Of a stretch of DNA of 64,000 nt, positions 37,615-45,685 are shown piece after piece (the first letter of the stretch is position 1; each line of letters starts with the position of its first letter). This DNA is from Arthrobacter sp. Leaf69 (GTDB lineage Bacteria; Actinomycetota; Actinomycetes; Actinomycetales; Micrococcaceae). The DNA lies in NCBI RefSeq assembly GCF_001422645.1, contig NZ_LMLR01000011.1:317701-381700 (forward strand), written 5' to 3'. The position numbers and the translations under genes are program-made. The notes beneath the pieces are model-generated. The model had not been told where the DNA came from, made no database searches, and saw nothing but the letters and a program-made list of their open reading frames with translations.

Positions 37615-38259
37615 ATGAACGCAGAAACCAGCGGGCCATCCGCTATTGCCACCGCGCCGGCGGGCTGGCCCGACGTCGAGCGTCTCTTCGGCAGCCGAGG
37701 CGAGCCGTCGCGCTGCTGGTGCCGTTTCTTCGCCCTCACCGGACCGCAGTGGTCGGCGTCCACGCCGGAGCAGCGGAAAAACCAGTTGCGGGACAAGTTC
37801 GACGGCGGCGCCCCGGCTCCGGGGGTGCTGGCTTTCCGCGACGGGAACCCCGTGGGCTGGTGCGCGGTGGAACCCCGCGGTTGCTGCCCGCGGATCCTGC
37901 GCTCGAGAGTCCTGACAGCGGCGGGTCCGGAAGTGGCCCGCGACCATGGGAACAACGTGTGGTCGGTCACGTGCTCCGTGGTCTCCCCCGGCCACCGCCG
38001 CACCGGTGTGGCGCAGGCACTGCTCAGGGCCGCGGTCGGGCACGCCTTCGCCCACGGCGCCGAAGTGGTGGAGGGGTACCCCGTCGATCCCGCGCAAAGG
38101 CCCAAAGCCGGCCCGGCCGACCTCTATCACGGCACCGTGGGCCTCTTCCTGGCGGCCGGCTTCGAGGTGGCCAGCGAGGCGGTGCCCGGACGCGCCGTCG
38201 TCCGGCTGGCGGCGTCACGCCCGGGCGGCGCCACCAGCCGGATAGCCGCGGCCGATTAG
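37615..38259 (+). CDS. GNAT family N-acetyltransferase
   Basis: 214-aa acetyltransferase-fold protein. The segment WSVTCSVVSPGHRRTGVAQALLRAAVGHAFAHGAEVVEGYPV carries the acetyl-CoA-binding motif (R/Q-x-x-G-x-A, here HRRTGVA) and the following helix. The N-terminal RCWCRFFALTG and GWCAVEPRGCCP segments resemble GNAT proteins of unknown substrate (DUF-type YedL group). Substrate cannot be deduced. The HTH gene is convergent, 10 nt away. Confidence 0.85.
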   Translation: MNAETSGPSAIATAPAGWPDVERLFGSRGEPSRCWCRFFALTGPQWSASTPEQRKNQLRDKFDGGAPAPGVLAFRDGNPVGWCAVEPRGCCPRILRSRVLTAAGPEVARDHGNNVWSVTCSVVSPGHRRTGVAQALLRAAVGHAFAHGAEVVEGYPVDPAQRPKAGPADLYHGTVGLFLAAGFEVASEAVPGRAVVRLAASRPGGATSRIAAAD

Positions 38260-38269
38260 CCGCGGCCTC

Positions 38270-38572
38270 TTACGAGGCCAAACGCTCCCGCGGCCGGTGG
38301 CCGGAGTTGGTCGGTGCGCTACCGCGTCCCGGCGGGTTGATCTCGGCCCATACCGCGTCGAGGGAGAGACCGAGGACATCGGCGATCGCCGCGATGGTCG
38401 GGAAGGCAGGGGTCGCAACACGGCCTGTCTCGATCTTCCGGAGGGTCTCCGGTGAGACACGCGCCTCGAGCGCGGTCTCAAGCATCGAGCGCTCTCCCCT
38501 GGCGCGACGCAGCAGGGCGCCGAGGCGTTGTCCGCGCTCGACCTCTTCGGGTGTGAGGGGCAATCTGACCAT
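38270..38572 (-). CDS. small XRE-type helix-turn-helix regulator
   Basis: 100-aa DNA-binding protein made of little more than a HTH_3/XRE domain: RLGALLRRARGERSMLETALEARVSPETLRKIETGRVATPAFPTIAAIADVLGLSLDAV, i.e. five helices with the recognition helix around SPETLRKIETG. It has no second domain except a short Pro/Arg-rich tail. A TAGAAT hexamer ends 7 nt before the ATG (leaderless). It is divergent from an extra methionine aminopeptidase gene, and duplicated octamers in the shared 66-bp region are probable binding sites, so autoregulation and control of map are likely. Confidence 0.88.
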   Translation of the reverse strand: MVRLPLTPEEVERGQRLGALLRRARGERSMLETALEARVSPETLRKIETGRVATPAFPTIAAIADVLGLSLDAVWAEINPPGRGSAPTNSGHRPRERLAS

Positions 38573-38579
38573 GGCTCCG

Positions 38580-38585
38580 ATTCTA
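38580..38585 (-). promoter_or_regulatory. -10 hexamer TAGAAT, leaderless HTH start
   Basis: Ends 7 nt before ATG 38572. Confidence 0.65.
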
Positions 38586-38588
38586 GTA

Positions 38589-38610
38589 CCGGGATAATAT
38601 GGCCGGGATA
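38589..38610. promoter_or_regulatory. paired CCGGGATA octamers in HTH/map divergent promoter
   Basis: Identical octamers CCGGGATA at 38589-38596 and 38603-38610, 14 bp apart, each followed by an A/T-rich step (ATAT, GTTAT). They overlap the likely promoters of both genes and are candidate operators for the HTH protein. Confidence 0.5.
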
Positions 38611-38638
38611 GTTATTGGTTGCGTGAGAAAGGCGCCAC

Positions 38639-39421
38639 ATGATCGAGATCCTGAACTCCACGGAACTGGCCCGGGCACGAGAGGCCGGTGCCCTGGTCGC
38701 GCATATCCTGCAGACGCTGAAGAGCCGCAGCGCAGTAGGCACGAACCTCCTGGACATCGACCGGTGGGCCCGTGCCATGATCACCGAGGCCGGAGCCCTG
38801 TCCTGCTACGTCGACTACGAGCCATCGTTCGGACGCGGGCCGTTCGGACACTACATCTGCACGGCCGTCAACGACGCCGTCCTCCACGGACTGCCCCACG
38901 ACTACAGACTTGCCGACGGCGACCTGCTGACACTCGACCTCGCCGTCTCCAAGGGCGGAGTTGCTGCCGACGCCGCCATCAGCTTCCTCGTGGGCGACTC
39001 ACAGCCTCCGGAAAGCGTCGCGATGATCAGGGCAACCGAACGCGCATTGAGCGCTGGGATTGCGGCCGCCGTGCCCGGAGCCCGCATCGGCGACATCTCC
39101 CACGCCATCGGCTCGGTCCTCAGCGGGGCCGGGTATCCGATCAATACCGAGTTCGGAGGTCATGGCATCGGATCCACGATGCACCAGGATCCGCACGTCG
39201 CAAACACCGGACGGCCCGGCCGTGGCTACAAACTGCGCCCCGGGCTGCTGCTCGCGCTGGAACCGTGGGTCATGGCCGACACCGCCGAACTGATCACCGA
39301 TGCCGACGGGTGGACGCTCCGAAGTGCAACAGGCTGCCGAACAGCCCACAGCGAGCACACGATCGCCATCACCAGCGACGGAGCCGAAATCCTGACCCTG
39401 CCGAAACACGCGCAGCCGTAG
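38639..39421 (+). CDS. map: type I methionine aminopeptidase (paralogue)
   Basis: 260-aa Met aminopeptidase, removing the start Met from new proteins. All five metal ligands of the family are present: Asp in LLTLDLAV (about 100), Asp in AADAAISF, His in GGHGIGSTMH, Glu in LALEPWV and Glu in AHSEHTIAI. It has no N-terminal SH3-binding extension. A second, quite different map lies 100 bp downstream on the other strand. AAAGG precedes the ATG. The divergent HTH gene and the octamers suggest conditional expression. Confidence 0.93.
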   Translation: MIEILNSTELARAREAGALVAHILQTLKSRSAVGTNLLDIDRWARAMITEAGALSCYVDYEPSFGRGPFGHYICTAVNDAVLHGLPHDYRLADGDLLTLDLAVSKGGVAADAAISFLVGDSQPPESVAMIRATERALSAGIAAAVPGARIGDISHAIGSVLSGAGYPINTEFGGHGIGSTMHQDPHVANTGRPGRGYKLRPGLLLALEPWVMADTAELITDADGWTLRSATGCRTAHSEHTIAITSDGAEILTLPKHAQP

Positions 39422-39516
39422 GGCCGGAGCCACGCGTCCCTCCGTACTCCCGGCACCTCACCGCGAATCAAAGGTGAGAACGCGACTTTCCGTTTCCGGC
39501 CAGGTCGACCTTCCCG

Positions 39517-40284
39517 TCAGGGCAGGGTCAGAATGACCGGCCCGTCCTTCGTGATGGCCACGGTGTGCTCGCTGTGCGCGGCACGACGGCCGTTGGCCGA
39601 GCGAAGGGTCCATTCGTCGTCGTCGTGGAAGTAGTCGTCCTTGCCGCCCAGGATCAGCATCGGCTCGATCGCGATGACCAAGCCCTCGGTCAGCTTGATG
39701 CCGCGGCCGGGCCGGCCGTCGTTGGGAACGTGCGGCTCGGCGTGCATGGTCGTGCCGATCCCGTGCCCGCCGTGGTCCGCCAGCAGCCCGTAGCCGGCGC
39801 GGCGCGATGCCCCGCCGATCGCATAGCCCAGGTCCCCCATCTTGTTCCCGATCCGGGCCGCCTCGATCCCGCGGGCGAGGGCCGCCTCGGTGGCTTCGAT
39901 CAGCGCCTGGTCCACCGGGTCCGATGCACCCACGATGAAGCTGATCGCTGCGTCCCCGCACCAGCCCTCAAGAAACGCACCGCAGTCCACGCTGAGCAGG
40001 TCACCGTCCTGGAGCCGGTAGTCGTTGGGGATGCCGTGCACCACGGCGTCGTTGACCGACGTGCAGATCACCCCGGGAAACGGCACTGACGCCCACCGCG
40101 GTTTGTAGTTCAGGAAGGCCGGAGTGGCCCCTGCGGCGGCAATGGTCGCGGCGGCCAGCTGGTCCAGTTCTTTCAGGGACACGCCGACGGCGGCGGCCTC
40201 CCGGACGCGTTCCAGCGTGTTGGCCACCACCCTGCCGGCCTCGCGCATCAGGGCAATCTCGGCGGGGCTCTTGATCATCGACAT
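39517..40284 (-). CDS. map: type I methionine aminopeptidase
   Basis: 255 aa, likely the housekeeping-type or a second MetAP. Ligands: Asp in LLSVDCGAF, Asp in CGDAAISF, His in GGHGIGTTMH, Glu in IAIEPML and Glu in AHSEHTVAI. N-terminus MSMIKSPAEIALMREAGRV is the normal beginning of short MetAPs. TAGAGT ends 7 nt before the ATG, so it is probably leaderless. It is convergent with the paralogue and divergent from the AlkD-like gene. In many actinobacteria the housekeeping map sits beside secY-adk; that region is not in this window, so which copy is essential cannot be said. Confidence 0.93.
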   Translation of the reverse strand: MSMIKSPAEIALMREAGRVVANTLERVREAAAVGVSLKELDQLAAATIAAAGATPAFLNYKPRWASVPFPGVICTSVNDAVVHGIPNDYRLQDGDLLSVDCGAFLEGWCGDAAISFIVGASDPVDQALIEATEAALARGIEAARIGNKMGDLGYAIGGASRRAGYGLLADHGGHGIGTTMHAEPHVPNDGRPGRGIKLTEGLVIAIEPMLILGGKDDYFHDDDEWTLRSANGRRAAHSEHTVAITKDGPVILTLP

Positions 40285-40291
40285 GCGTCCA

Positions 40292-40297
40292 ACTCTA
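40292..40297 (-). promoter_or_regulatory. -10 hexamer TAGAGT, leaderless map start
   Basis: Ends 7 nt before ATG 40284. Confidence 0.55.
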
Positions 40298-40316
40298 GGG
40301 CCAGCCCGTGCGTGGC

Positions 40317-40322
40317 TAAAGT
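40317..40322 (+). promoter_or_regulatory. -10 hexamer TAAAGT, leaderless AlkD-like start
   Basis: Ends 6 nt before ATG 40329; divergent from the map promoter 20 nt away. Confidence 0.6.
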
Positions 40323-40328
40323 TGCCCC

Positions 40329-41009
40329 ATGGCCAACGCTGAACTGATGTCCGCGATCCGAACGCGGCTGCACCGTGCCGCCGACCCGGCCCGGGCGGCG
40401 GGCGCGCAGGCCTACCTGAAGTCCGAGATGCCCTCGCTGGGCGTCCGGGTGCCGGAAGTCCGGCGGATCGTCAAGGCCGCCGCCCGGGAGTTGCCACCCG
40501 GTTCCCTGCCGGAATTGCAGTCCACCGTGCTGGCGCTGTGGCGGGACGCCGGCTGGCGGGAGGAACGTTATGCTGCCATCGACCTCACGGGGCTGCGGCT
40601 GGCCGCCGGTGAGTGGAGCATGCTGCCGGTCTACGAGGAAATCATCCGCAGCGGCGCGTGGTGGGATCTGGTGGACGGCGTCTCGCACCGGCTTTGCGGG
40701 CTGCTGCAGACCCACCGGGAGGACATGTCCAGCGTGCTTCGCCGCTGGAGCACGGACGCGGACCTATGGATCCGGCGGGCCTCCATCACGGCGCAGCTGG
40801 GAGCAAAATCGGAGACGGATCCTGCCCTGCTGGCGGCCGTCATCGAACCCAACCTGGCCGACCCGGAGTTTTTCATCAGGAAGGCGATCGGCTGGGCCCT
40901 GCGTGACTTCGCCGCCACGGATCCGGACTGGGTCCGGGACTTCGTCGCACGGCACGGCGGGGCGCTGAGCCCGCTGTCCCGCCGGGAGGCCCTGCGCAAG
41001 ATCACGTGA
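40329..41009 (+). CDS. AlkD-like DNA alkylation repair protein
   Basis: 226-aa HEAT-repeat-like (ALK) DNA glycosylase, expected to excise bulky or positively charged alkylpurines. Helical repeats are seen from YLKSEMPSLGVRVPEVRRIVK on; the catalytic Trp/Asp region appears as WWDLVDGVSHRL (AlkD has WDxVD), and Trp/Arg follow in DLWIRRASITAQL and FFIRKAIGWALRDFAATDPDWV. This matches AlkD's one-repeat-per-40-aa layout and its length. Convergent with mptB. Confidence 0.92.
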   Translation: MANAELMSAIRTRLHRAADPARAAGAQAYLKSEMPSLGVRVPEVRRIVKAAARELPPGSLPELQSTVLALWRDAGWREERYAAIDLTGLRLAAGEWSMLPVYEEIIRSGAWWDLVDGVSHRLCGLLQTHREDMSSVLRRWSTDADLWIRRASITAQLGAKSETDPALLAAVIEPNLADPEFFIRKAIGWALRDFAATDPDWVRDFVARHGGALSPLSRREALRKIT

Positions 41010-41037
41010 CGGCGCAGAATCAGTTGAACGGGGAAAC

Positions 41038-42594
41038 TCAGATGACCGGGCGGGTGGTGACCGGTTCCTCGGACTTGCTGAAGAGCAGCTTGGTTTTTGG
41101 GTCCAGGAAGATCAGGTACAGGGCGAAGAGCAGGGCAATGACCGCCGCGGCGTTGCGGGCCAGGGCCAGGGCAAGGCCCAGATCCGCGGTCTGCAGGTAC
41201 GGGAAGACTTCCAGCTGGTCCGAGATCGCGTAGACCATAAAGAACGACACGATGAAGTACAGCGCCTTGACCTGCCAGTCGTCCCGGATGCCCGTGACGG
41301 CGAAGAGCGGAATGAGCCAGACGACGTACCAGGACTGGATCATCGGGGCGAGGACCACGACGGCGGCGAACGCCAGTGTGAGGCGGCGGATCAGCCGGTC
41401 GTAGTCGCCGCGGAAAATCAGCCAGGCGATAATACCGACCGCCAGCAGTTTGCCGGCGTCGTATACCCACTTGGCCAGCCCCCACCCGTCGAGTCCGAAG
41501 GCGTTGAAGATGGACGCGACCACCAGCCCCAGCAGTCCCACCGGCGCGTACCAGATCCAGATGCTGCCCGGGGCGGAGAGCCCGTTGATCCAGCCGAATC
41601 CGAAGCCGTTGACCATGCTCATGGCGTACAGCAGGGCCAGGCTGATGCCGGCAGTGAGTCCCCAGAAGACAAACTTCCGCGGCCAGCTGGCGCCCCTTCC
41701 TGCCCACAGCAGGCCGATGAACGGCAGGAAGACGATGGTGATGGGCTTGACCGAGATGGACAGGGTCACCAGGACCAGGCCGAAGATGACCCGCCGGGTG
41801 GCGCAGTAATACAGCCCGGCCAGGGCCAGGCCGATCATCAGGGCGTCGTTGTGGACGCTGGCGATGAAGTTGGTGAGGAACAGCGGGTTAGCGGCGGTGA
41901 GCCACAAGGCGCGGTGCGGGTTGACCCCATGCAACTCGGCGAGCTTCGGAACGTAGATGATGCACAGCACAATCCCGACCAGCGCGGCAAGGCGGAACAG
42001 CATGATGCTGGCTTCCGGGTGCACGTTGGTGGACCAGACCACGAACTGCTCGATCCAGAGGAACAGCTGGCCGTACGGCACGGGTGCCTCGGTCCACATC
42101 TTGTCGGCCCCGAGCTGGAAGTAGTTCGACAGCGCCGAAATGCCGTTTTCGTAGGGGTTGAACCCCTCTACCATCAGCCTGCCCTGCCCGATATAGGCGT
42201 AGACGTCACGGCTGAACAGCGGCACCGAGAACATCAGGGGCAGCCCCCACAGGACAACCGCCTGCAGCGTGGCCTTGCGGGCCGCCGTTCCCCAGACCCG
42301 CACGCGCTGGCCGAGCCTCAGCCAGGCCCGCACCAGGAGCATCCCGCCGACGGCCAGCAGCACGATGCACAGGCCGACGCCGACGGCTTCCGTACGCATC
42401 CAGATGAACAGTGGAACGCGGCGGAGCTCCGAGGCCGGGGCCAGCCAGCCGACGCCCAGCGAACCGATCGCCATAAAGAGCGAGCCGACGAACCCGGCGA
42501 GCAGCGGGGAACGGGCATTGTCCACGTCAGCGACTTCCGCGTCCGGGGACGTGCCGGCAGCCGTTTTTCCTGCCGCAGGCACAGGCGCCGTCAT
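41038..42594 (-). CDS. mptB: polyprenol-phosphomannose-dependent alpha-1,6-mannosyltransferase (MptB-like)
   Basis: 518-aa multispanning GT-C glycosyltransferase with about 12-13 membrane helices, probably extending the alpha-1,6-mannan backbone of lipomannan/lipoglycans from polyprenyl-phosphomannose. The first extracellular loop carries the GT-C acidic motif region after PLFSRDVYAYIGQGRLMVEGFNPYENG, as in MptA/MptB. Sequence later includes NDALMIGLALAGLYY. ATG 42594 is used; the frame upstream to 42993 overlaps orn on the other strand and is a shadow. Ribosome site is weak. Orn is divergent. Confidence 0.88.
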   Translation of the reverse strand: MTAPVPAAGKTAAGTSPDAEVADVDNARSPLLAGFVGSLFMAIGSLGVGWLAPASELRRVPLFIWMRTEAVGVGLCIVLLAVGGMLLVRAWLRLGQRVRVWGTAARKATLQAVVLWGLPLMFSVPLFSRDVYAYIGQGRLMVEGFNPYENGISALSNYFQLGADKMWTEAPVPYGQLFLWIEQFVVWSTNVHPEASIMLFRLAALVGIVLCIIYVPKLAELHGVNPHRALWLTAANPLFLTNFIASVHNDALMIGLALAGLYYCATRRVIFGLVLVTLSISVKPITIVFLPFIGLLWAGRGASWPRKFVFWGLTAGISLALLYAMSMVNGFGFGWINGLSAPGSIWIWYAPVGLLGLVVASIFNAFGLDGWGLAKWVYDAGKLLAVGIIAWLIFRGDYDRLIRRLTLAFAAVVVLAPMIQSWYVVWLIPLFAVTGIRDDWQVKALYFIVSFFMVYAISDQLEVFPYLQTADLGLALALARNAAAVIALLFALYLIFLDPKTKLLFSKSEEPVTTRPVI

Positions 42595-42739
42595 CTCAGG
42601 ATCGTCCAATCTGTTGTGGGGCTCATCTCTGCCCGCAGCCAGCCGCAAATACGGCCCGGGGCACGCCGCGAGGGCGAAAAACTTCGCGACCCGCGTACCG
42701 GGAATCCTAGCATCGGACCGCCCGGGGGCGACGAAACGG

Positions 42740-42745
42740 TAGGCT
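42740..42745 (+). promoter_or_regulatory. -10 hexamer TAGGCT, leaderless orn start
   Basis: Ends 6 nt before GTG 42752. Confidence 0.6.
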
Positions 42746-42751
42746 GGGCGG

Positions 42752-43405
42752 GTGCCTATTTCTAATGAACGCATCGTCTGGATCGACTGCGAAATGACCG
42801 GCCTCGACACCGTTAACGACGCCCTGATCGAGGTGGCCGCGCTGGTGACGGACTCGGAGCTCAATATCCTCGGTGACGGCGTCGACGTCGTCATCAAGCC
42901 CGACGACGCGGCCCTGGCGCAGATGAACGACTTCGTCCGCGACATGCACACCCGTTCCGGGCTGCTGGCGGAACTCCCCCACGGCAAGACCATGGCCGAG
43001 GCCCAGGCAATCGTTCTGGACTACATCAAGAAGTGGGTACCGGATCCCAAGAAGGCGCCGCTGGGCGGCAACTCCGTGGGCACCGACCGCGTCTTCCTGG
43101 TCCGTGACATGCCCGAACTGGTGGAGCACCTGCACTACCGGGTCATCGACGTGAGCACCATCAAGGAACTTTCCCGGCGCTGGTACGCGCGGGCCTACTT
43201 CCAGTCCCCGGCCAAGCTCGGCGGTCACCGTGCCCTCGGCGACATCCAGGATTCCATTGACGAGCTGCGGTATTACCGCGAGGCCGTTTTCGTCCCCGCC
43301 CCAGGTCCGGATAGCGCCACGGCGCAGCGCATCGCCAAGAAGGTGATGGGCACGGCGGATGAAACGGCGCCGGTCGAGGCGTCCTCCGGGACTCCGGCGC
43401 AGTAG
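42752..43405 (+). CDS. orn: oligoribonuclease
   Basis: 3'-to-5' exonuclease that finishes RNA decay by degrading 2-5-mers and linear dinucleotides such as pGpG. 217 aa with a C-terminal extension. DEDDh residues: Asp12 and Glu14 in VWIDCEMTGLD, Asp in GNSVGTDRVFL, and His/Asp in GHRALGDIQDSI. The start is GTG at the predicted transcription start. The tail (about 25 aa, Ala/Glu/Pro-rich) goes beyond the usual 180-190 aa core. tRNA-His lies downstream. Confidence 0.96.
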   Translation: MPISNERIVWIDCEMTGLDTVNDALIEVAALVTDSELNILGDGVDVVIKPDDAALAQMNDFVRDMHTRSGLLAELPHGKTMAEAQAIVLDYIKKWVPDPKKAPLGGNSVGTDRVFLVRDMPELVEHLHYRVIDVSTIKELSRRWYARAYFQSPAKLGGHRALGDIQDSIDELRYYREAVFVPAPGPDSATAQRIAKKVMGTADETAPVEASSGTPAQ

Positions 43406-43570
43406 CGGCTGCGACTTCTGGCCCGCCTCCGGATGTAATCTGCGCCACCTTTTGCAGAAAATTTTGGCGAAAACCCGGAAAGTGGCAAAAGCGGCCCCGA
43501 AGAGCAGGTAAGCTATTTGTCGTTGCCTTTTCAGTCAGCCGGTTCACCGGAAGGCATGGCGGGGCACATG

Positions 43571-43643
43571 GTGGGCGTAGCTCAGTTGGCAGAGCGCCTG
43601 GTTGTGGTCCAGGAGGTCGCGGGTTCAACCCCCGTCGCTCACC
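43571..43643 (+). tRNA. tRNA-His (GTG)
   Basis: Cloverleaf with acceptor GTGGGCG/CGCTCAC, D-arm GCTCAGTTGGCAGAGC, anticodon loop TTGTGGT (GTG), T-loop GTTCAACCC and discriminator C. The base before it is G, supplying the G-1 that HisRS needs. No CCA is encoded. Confidence 0.96.
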
Positions 43644-43680
43644 CTCATGAAGGACGGCAGTGATTGTTCGACCTTAGACG

Positions 43681-43715
43681 AAGGCCGTACCGGATATCCG
43701 GTGCGGCCTTTGTTG
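43681..43715 (+). terminator. tRNA-His terminator
   Basis: AAGGCCGTACCGGAT paired with ATCCGGTGCGGCCTT (one G-U), followed by TGTTGT. 15-bp stem with a minimal loop. Confidence 0.8.
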
Positions 43716-43749
43716 TCTGTCCATGGAACCGTGAAGGGAACGAGACGCC

Positions 43750-44904
43750 ATGAAGCGCACGCTTTTTGAAGAAGACCACGAGATGTTCCGTGAGATGGCC
43801 GCTGAGTTCAACACACGTGCCGTCGCCCCGCATTACGCCCGGTGGGACGAGGACCACATGATGTCCCGGGAACTGTGGACGTCCGCCGGCGAGCAGGGAC
43901 TGCTGGGCCTGGCCGTTCCGGAAGAGTTCGGCGGCATGGGCATGGTGGACTACCGCTTCCGCGCCGTGCTGGATGAGGAGTTCGCCAAGAGCAACCACCT
44001 CGCCGTGGGCCTGGCCTTCCACCTGCACGATGACATGGTCCTCCCCCACCTGCTGGCCTACGGCTCCGACGACCTCAAGAGCCGCTGGCTCCCCGGCATG
44101 GTCTCCGGCGAGAAGGTCACCTCCATCGCATGGACCGAGCCCGGAGCGGGTTCGGACCTGCGCGGCATCCGCACCAAGGCAGTGCGCGACGGCGACGACT
44201 GGCTGATCAGCGGCCAGAAGACCTTCATCGGCAACGGCATCTCCGGGGACGCGTCCCTGGTCCTGGCGCGCACTGACGGCAGCACCGGCCGCGGAAAGCA
44301 CGACTCCTTCTCCCTGTTCATGGTCGGCAGGGGCGAGGGCTACAACACGGGCAAGCAGCTGGACAAGATGGGACTCAAGGCCTCCGATACGGCCGAACTG
44401 TTCTTCGACAACGTCCGTGTACCGCACGCGGACCTCGTTGGTGAGGAGGGCAAGGGCCTGCAGTACGCCGCCGAGCAGCTCCCCCAGGGCCGGCTCGCGA
44501 TCGCGGTGGCAAGCTCCGCCGTCGTCCGCGCCGTCTACGAGGCGACCGTGGCGTACACCAAGGACCGCAACGCCTTCGGTGAGCGGATCATCGACTTCCA
44601 GAACACCCGGTTCGAACTGGCGGACATCCTCACCGAGGTCGAGGTCACCGAAACGTACGTGGACCAGGCCATCCAGGCCTTCAACGCCGGAGAGCTCGAC
44701 GCCGCCTCCGCCGCCCGCGCGAAGCTGTGGGCGTCCGAACGCGCGAAGTCCGTCACCGACCGCTGCCTCCAGTTGCACGGCGGGTACGGCTACATCCTGG
44801 AATACCCCGTGGCGCAGGCCTTCCTGGCCGCCCGGCTGCTGACCATCTTCGGCGGCACCAACGAAATCATGCGCGACGTCGTCGGCCGCACCATCGCCGA
44901 CTGA
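43750..44904 (+). CDS. acyl-CoA dehydrogenase (long-chain type)
   Basis: FAD enzyme that introduces the alpha-beta double bond in acyl-CoA; 384 aa. The N-terminal helical domain, the middle beta domain with SIAWTEPGAGSDLRGIRTKA and ISGQKTFIGNG, and the C-terminal domain with RNAFGE and LHGGYGYILEYP are clear. The C-terminal FGGTNEIM has Gly where MCAD has its catalytic Glu; the base is probably Glu264 in VYEATVAYTKDR, the position used by LCAD/IVD-type enzymes. GAAGGGAA precedes the ATG. It is followed by a CAGCAA repeat and def. Confidence 0.94.
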   Translation: MKRTLFEEDHEMFREMAAEFNTRAVAPHYARWDEDHMMSRELWTSAGEQGLLGLAVPEEFGGMGMVDYRFRAVLDEEFAKSNHLAVGLAFHLHDDMVLPHLLAYGSDDLKSRWLPGMVSGEKVTSIAWTEPGAGSDLRGIRTKAVRDGDDWLISGQKTFIGNGISGDASLVLARTDGSTGRGKHDSFSLFMVGRGEGYNTGKQLDKMGLKASDTAELFFDNVRVPHADLVGEEGKGLQYAAEQLPQGRLAIAVASSAVVRAVYEATVAYTKDRNAFGERIIDFQNTRFELADILTEVEVTETYVDQAIQAFNAGELDAASAARAKLWASERAKSVTDRCLQLHGGYGYILEYPVAQAFLAARLLTIFGGTNEIMRDVVGRTIAD

Positions 44905-44909
44905 CCCAC

Positions 44910-44949
<40 letters not shown>

Positions 44950-44964
44950 AGGAACTTTCCTGCC

Positions 44965-45537
44965 ATGACCGTCCTGCCCATCACGATCTGGGGCGAACCC
45001 GTGCTGCACCGCCGGGCCGCCGAGGTTGAAGTCTTCGACGACGAGCTCCGGACCCTGATCGCCGACATGTTCGAGACCAACGACGCCGCCAATGGCGTCG
45101 GTCTCGCCGCGCCCCAGGTGGGGGTCGGCAAACGGCTCTTCGTCTACAAGTTCGACAACGACGACGGCACCCCGCCGTCCGGGGTCGTCGTCAACCCGGT
45201 CCTGACCCTTTCCAAGGTCTCCGGCGCGCTGCCGGATCCGGATGAGGAAGAGGAGGGCTGCCTGTCCTTCCCGGGCGGGCAGTACCCGCTCAAGCGCGCG
45301 GAGTGGGCCCGGGTGCAGGGCTTCGACGGGGACGGCAACCCGGTCGATTTTGAGGCGACGGGCTGGTTCGCCCGGGTCCTCCAGCACGAATATGACCACC
45401 TAGACGGCAAACTCTACGTCAACCGCCTCCTTGACCGGTACGCCCGCAAGGCCATGAAGCTGGCCAAGAAAAGCGGCTGGGGTGTCCCCGGGCTGACCTG
45501 GATGCCCGGCGTGGATCCAGACCCGTTCGGGCACTAG
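44965..45537 (+). CDS. def: peptide deformylase
   Basis: Removes the formyl group from nascent N-terminal fMet; Fe2+/Zn2+ metalloenzyme. 190 aa. Motif 1 GVGLAAPQVG (about 43-52), motif 2 EGCLSFPG with the Cys ligand (about 97), and motif 3 QHEYDHLDG with the two His ligands (about 140) are all intact. The ribosome site GAGGAA follows the CAGCAA repeat directly. It probably shares its transcript with the preceding acyl-CoA dehydrogenase. Confidence 0.97.
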   Translation: MTVLPITIWGEPVLHRRAAEVEVFDDELRTLIADMFETNDAANGVGLAAPQVGVGKRLFVYKFDNDDGTPPSGVVVNPVLTLSKVSGALPDPDEEEEGCLSFPGGQYPLKRAEWARVQGFDGDGNPVDFEATGWFARVLQHEYDHLDGKLYVNRLLDRYARKAMKLAKKSGWGVPGLTWMPGVDPDPFGH

Positions 45538-45581
45538 GTTCTGGGCGGTCCCCCATGTTCGGCGTCGACGTGGCCGGCATG

Positions 45582-45680
45582 CGGCGAATTTCCCCGCCTT
45601 TGATGCCGAGGCGCCGGAAATCCCCGGCGGTTTGGCAGGACACGCCGGCGGCGGGTCCCAAAAGTGGGGAATTTCCGCCG
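45582..45680. repeat. imperfect inverted-repeat element between def and hydrolase
   Basis: The arms 45582-45602 (CGGCGAATTTCCCCGCC and on) and 45659-45680 (GTGGGGAATTTCCGCCG) are imperfect complements around a core that holds a third related block (GCCGGAAATCCCCGGCGG, 45613-45630). It separates convergent genes. Confidence 0.55.
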
Positions 45681-45685
45681 CGGAA

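Noticed and set aside
41038-42993. Longer form of the MptB frame
   Set aside because: The extra N-terminal 133 codons are antisense to orn and lack membrane helices; ATG 42594 gives the family N-terminus.
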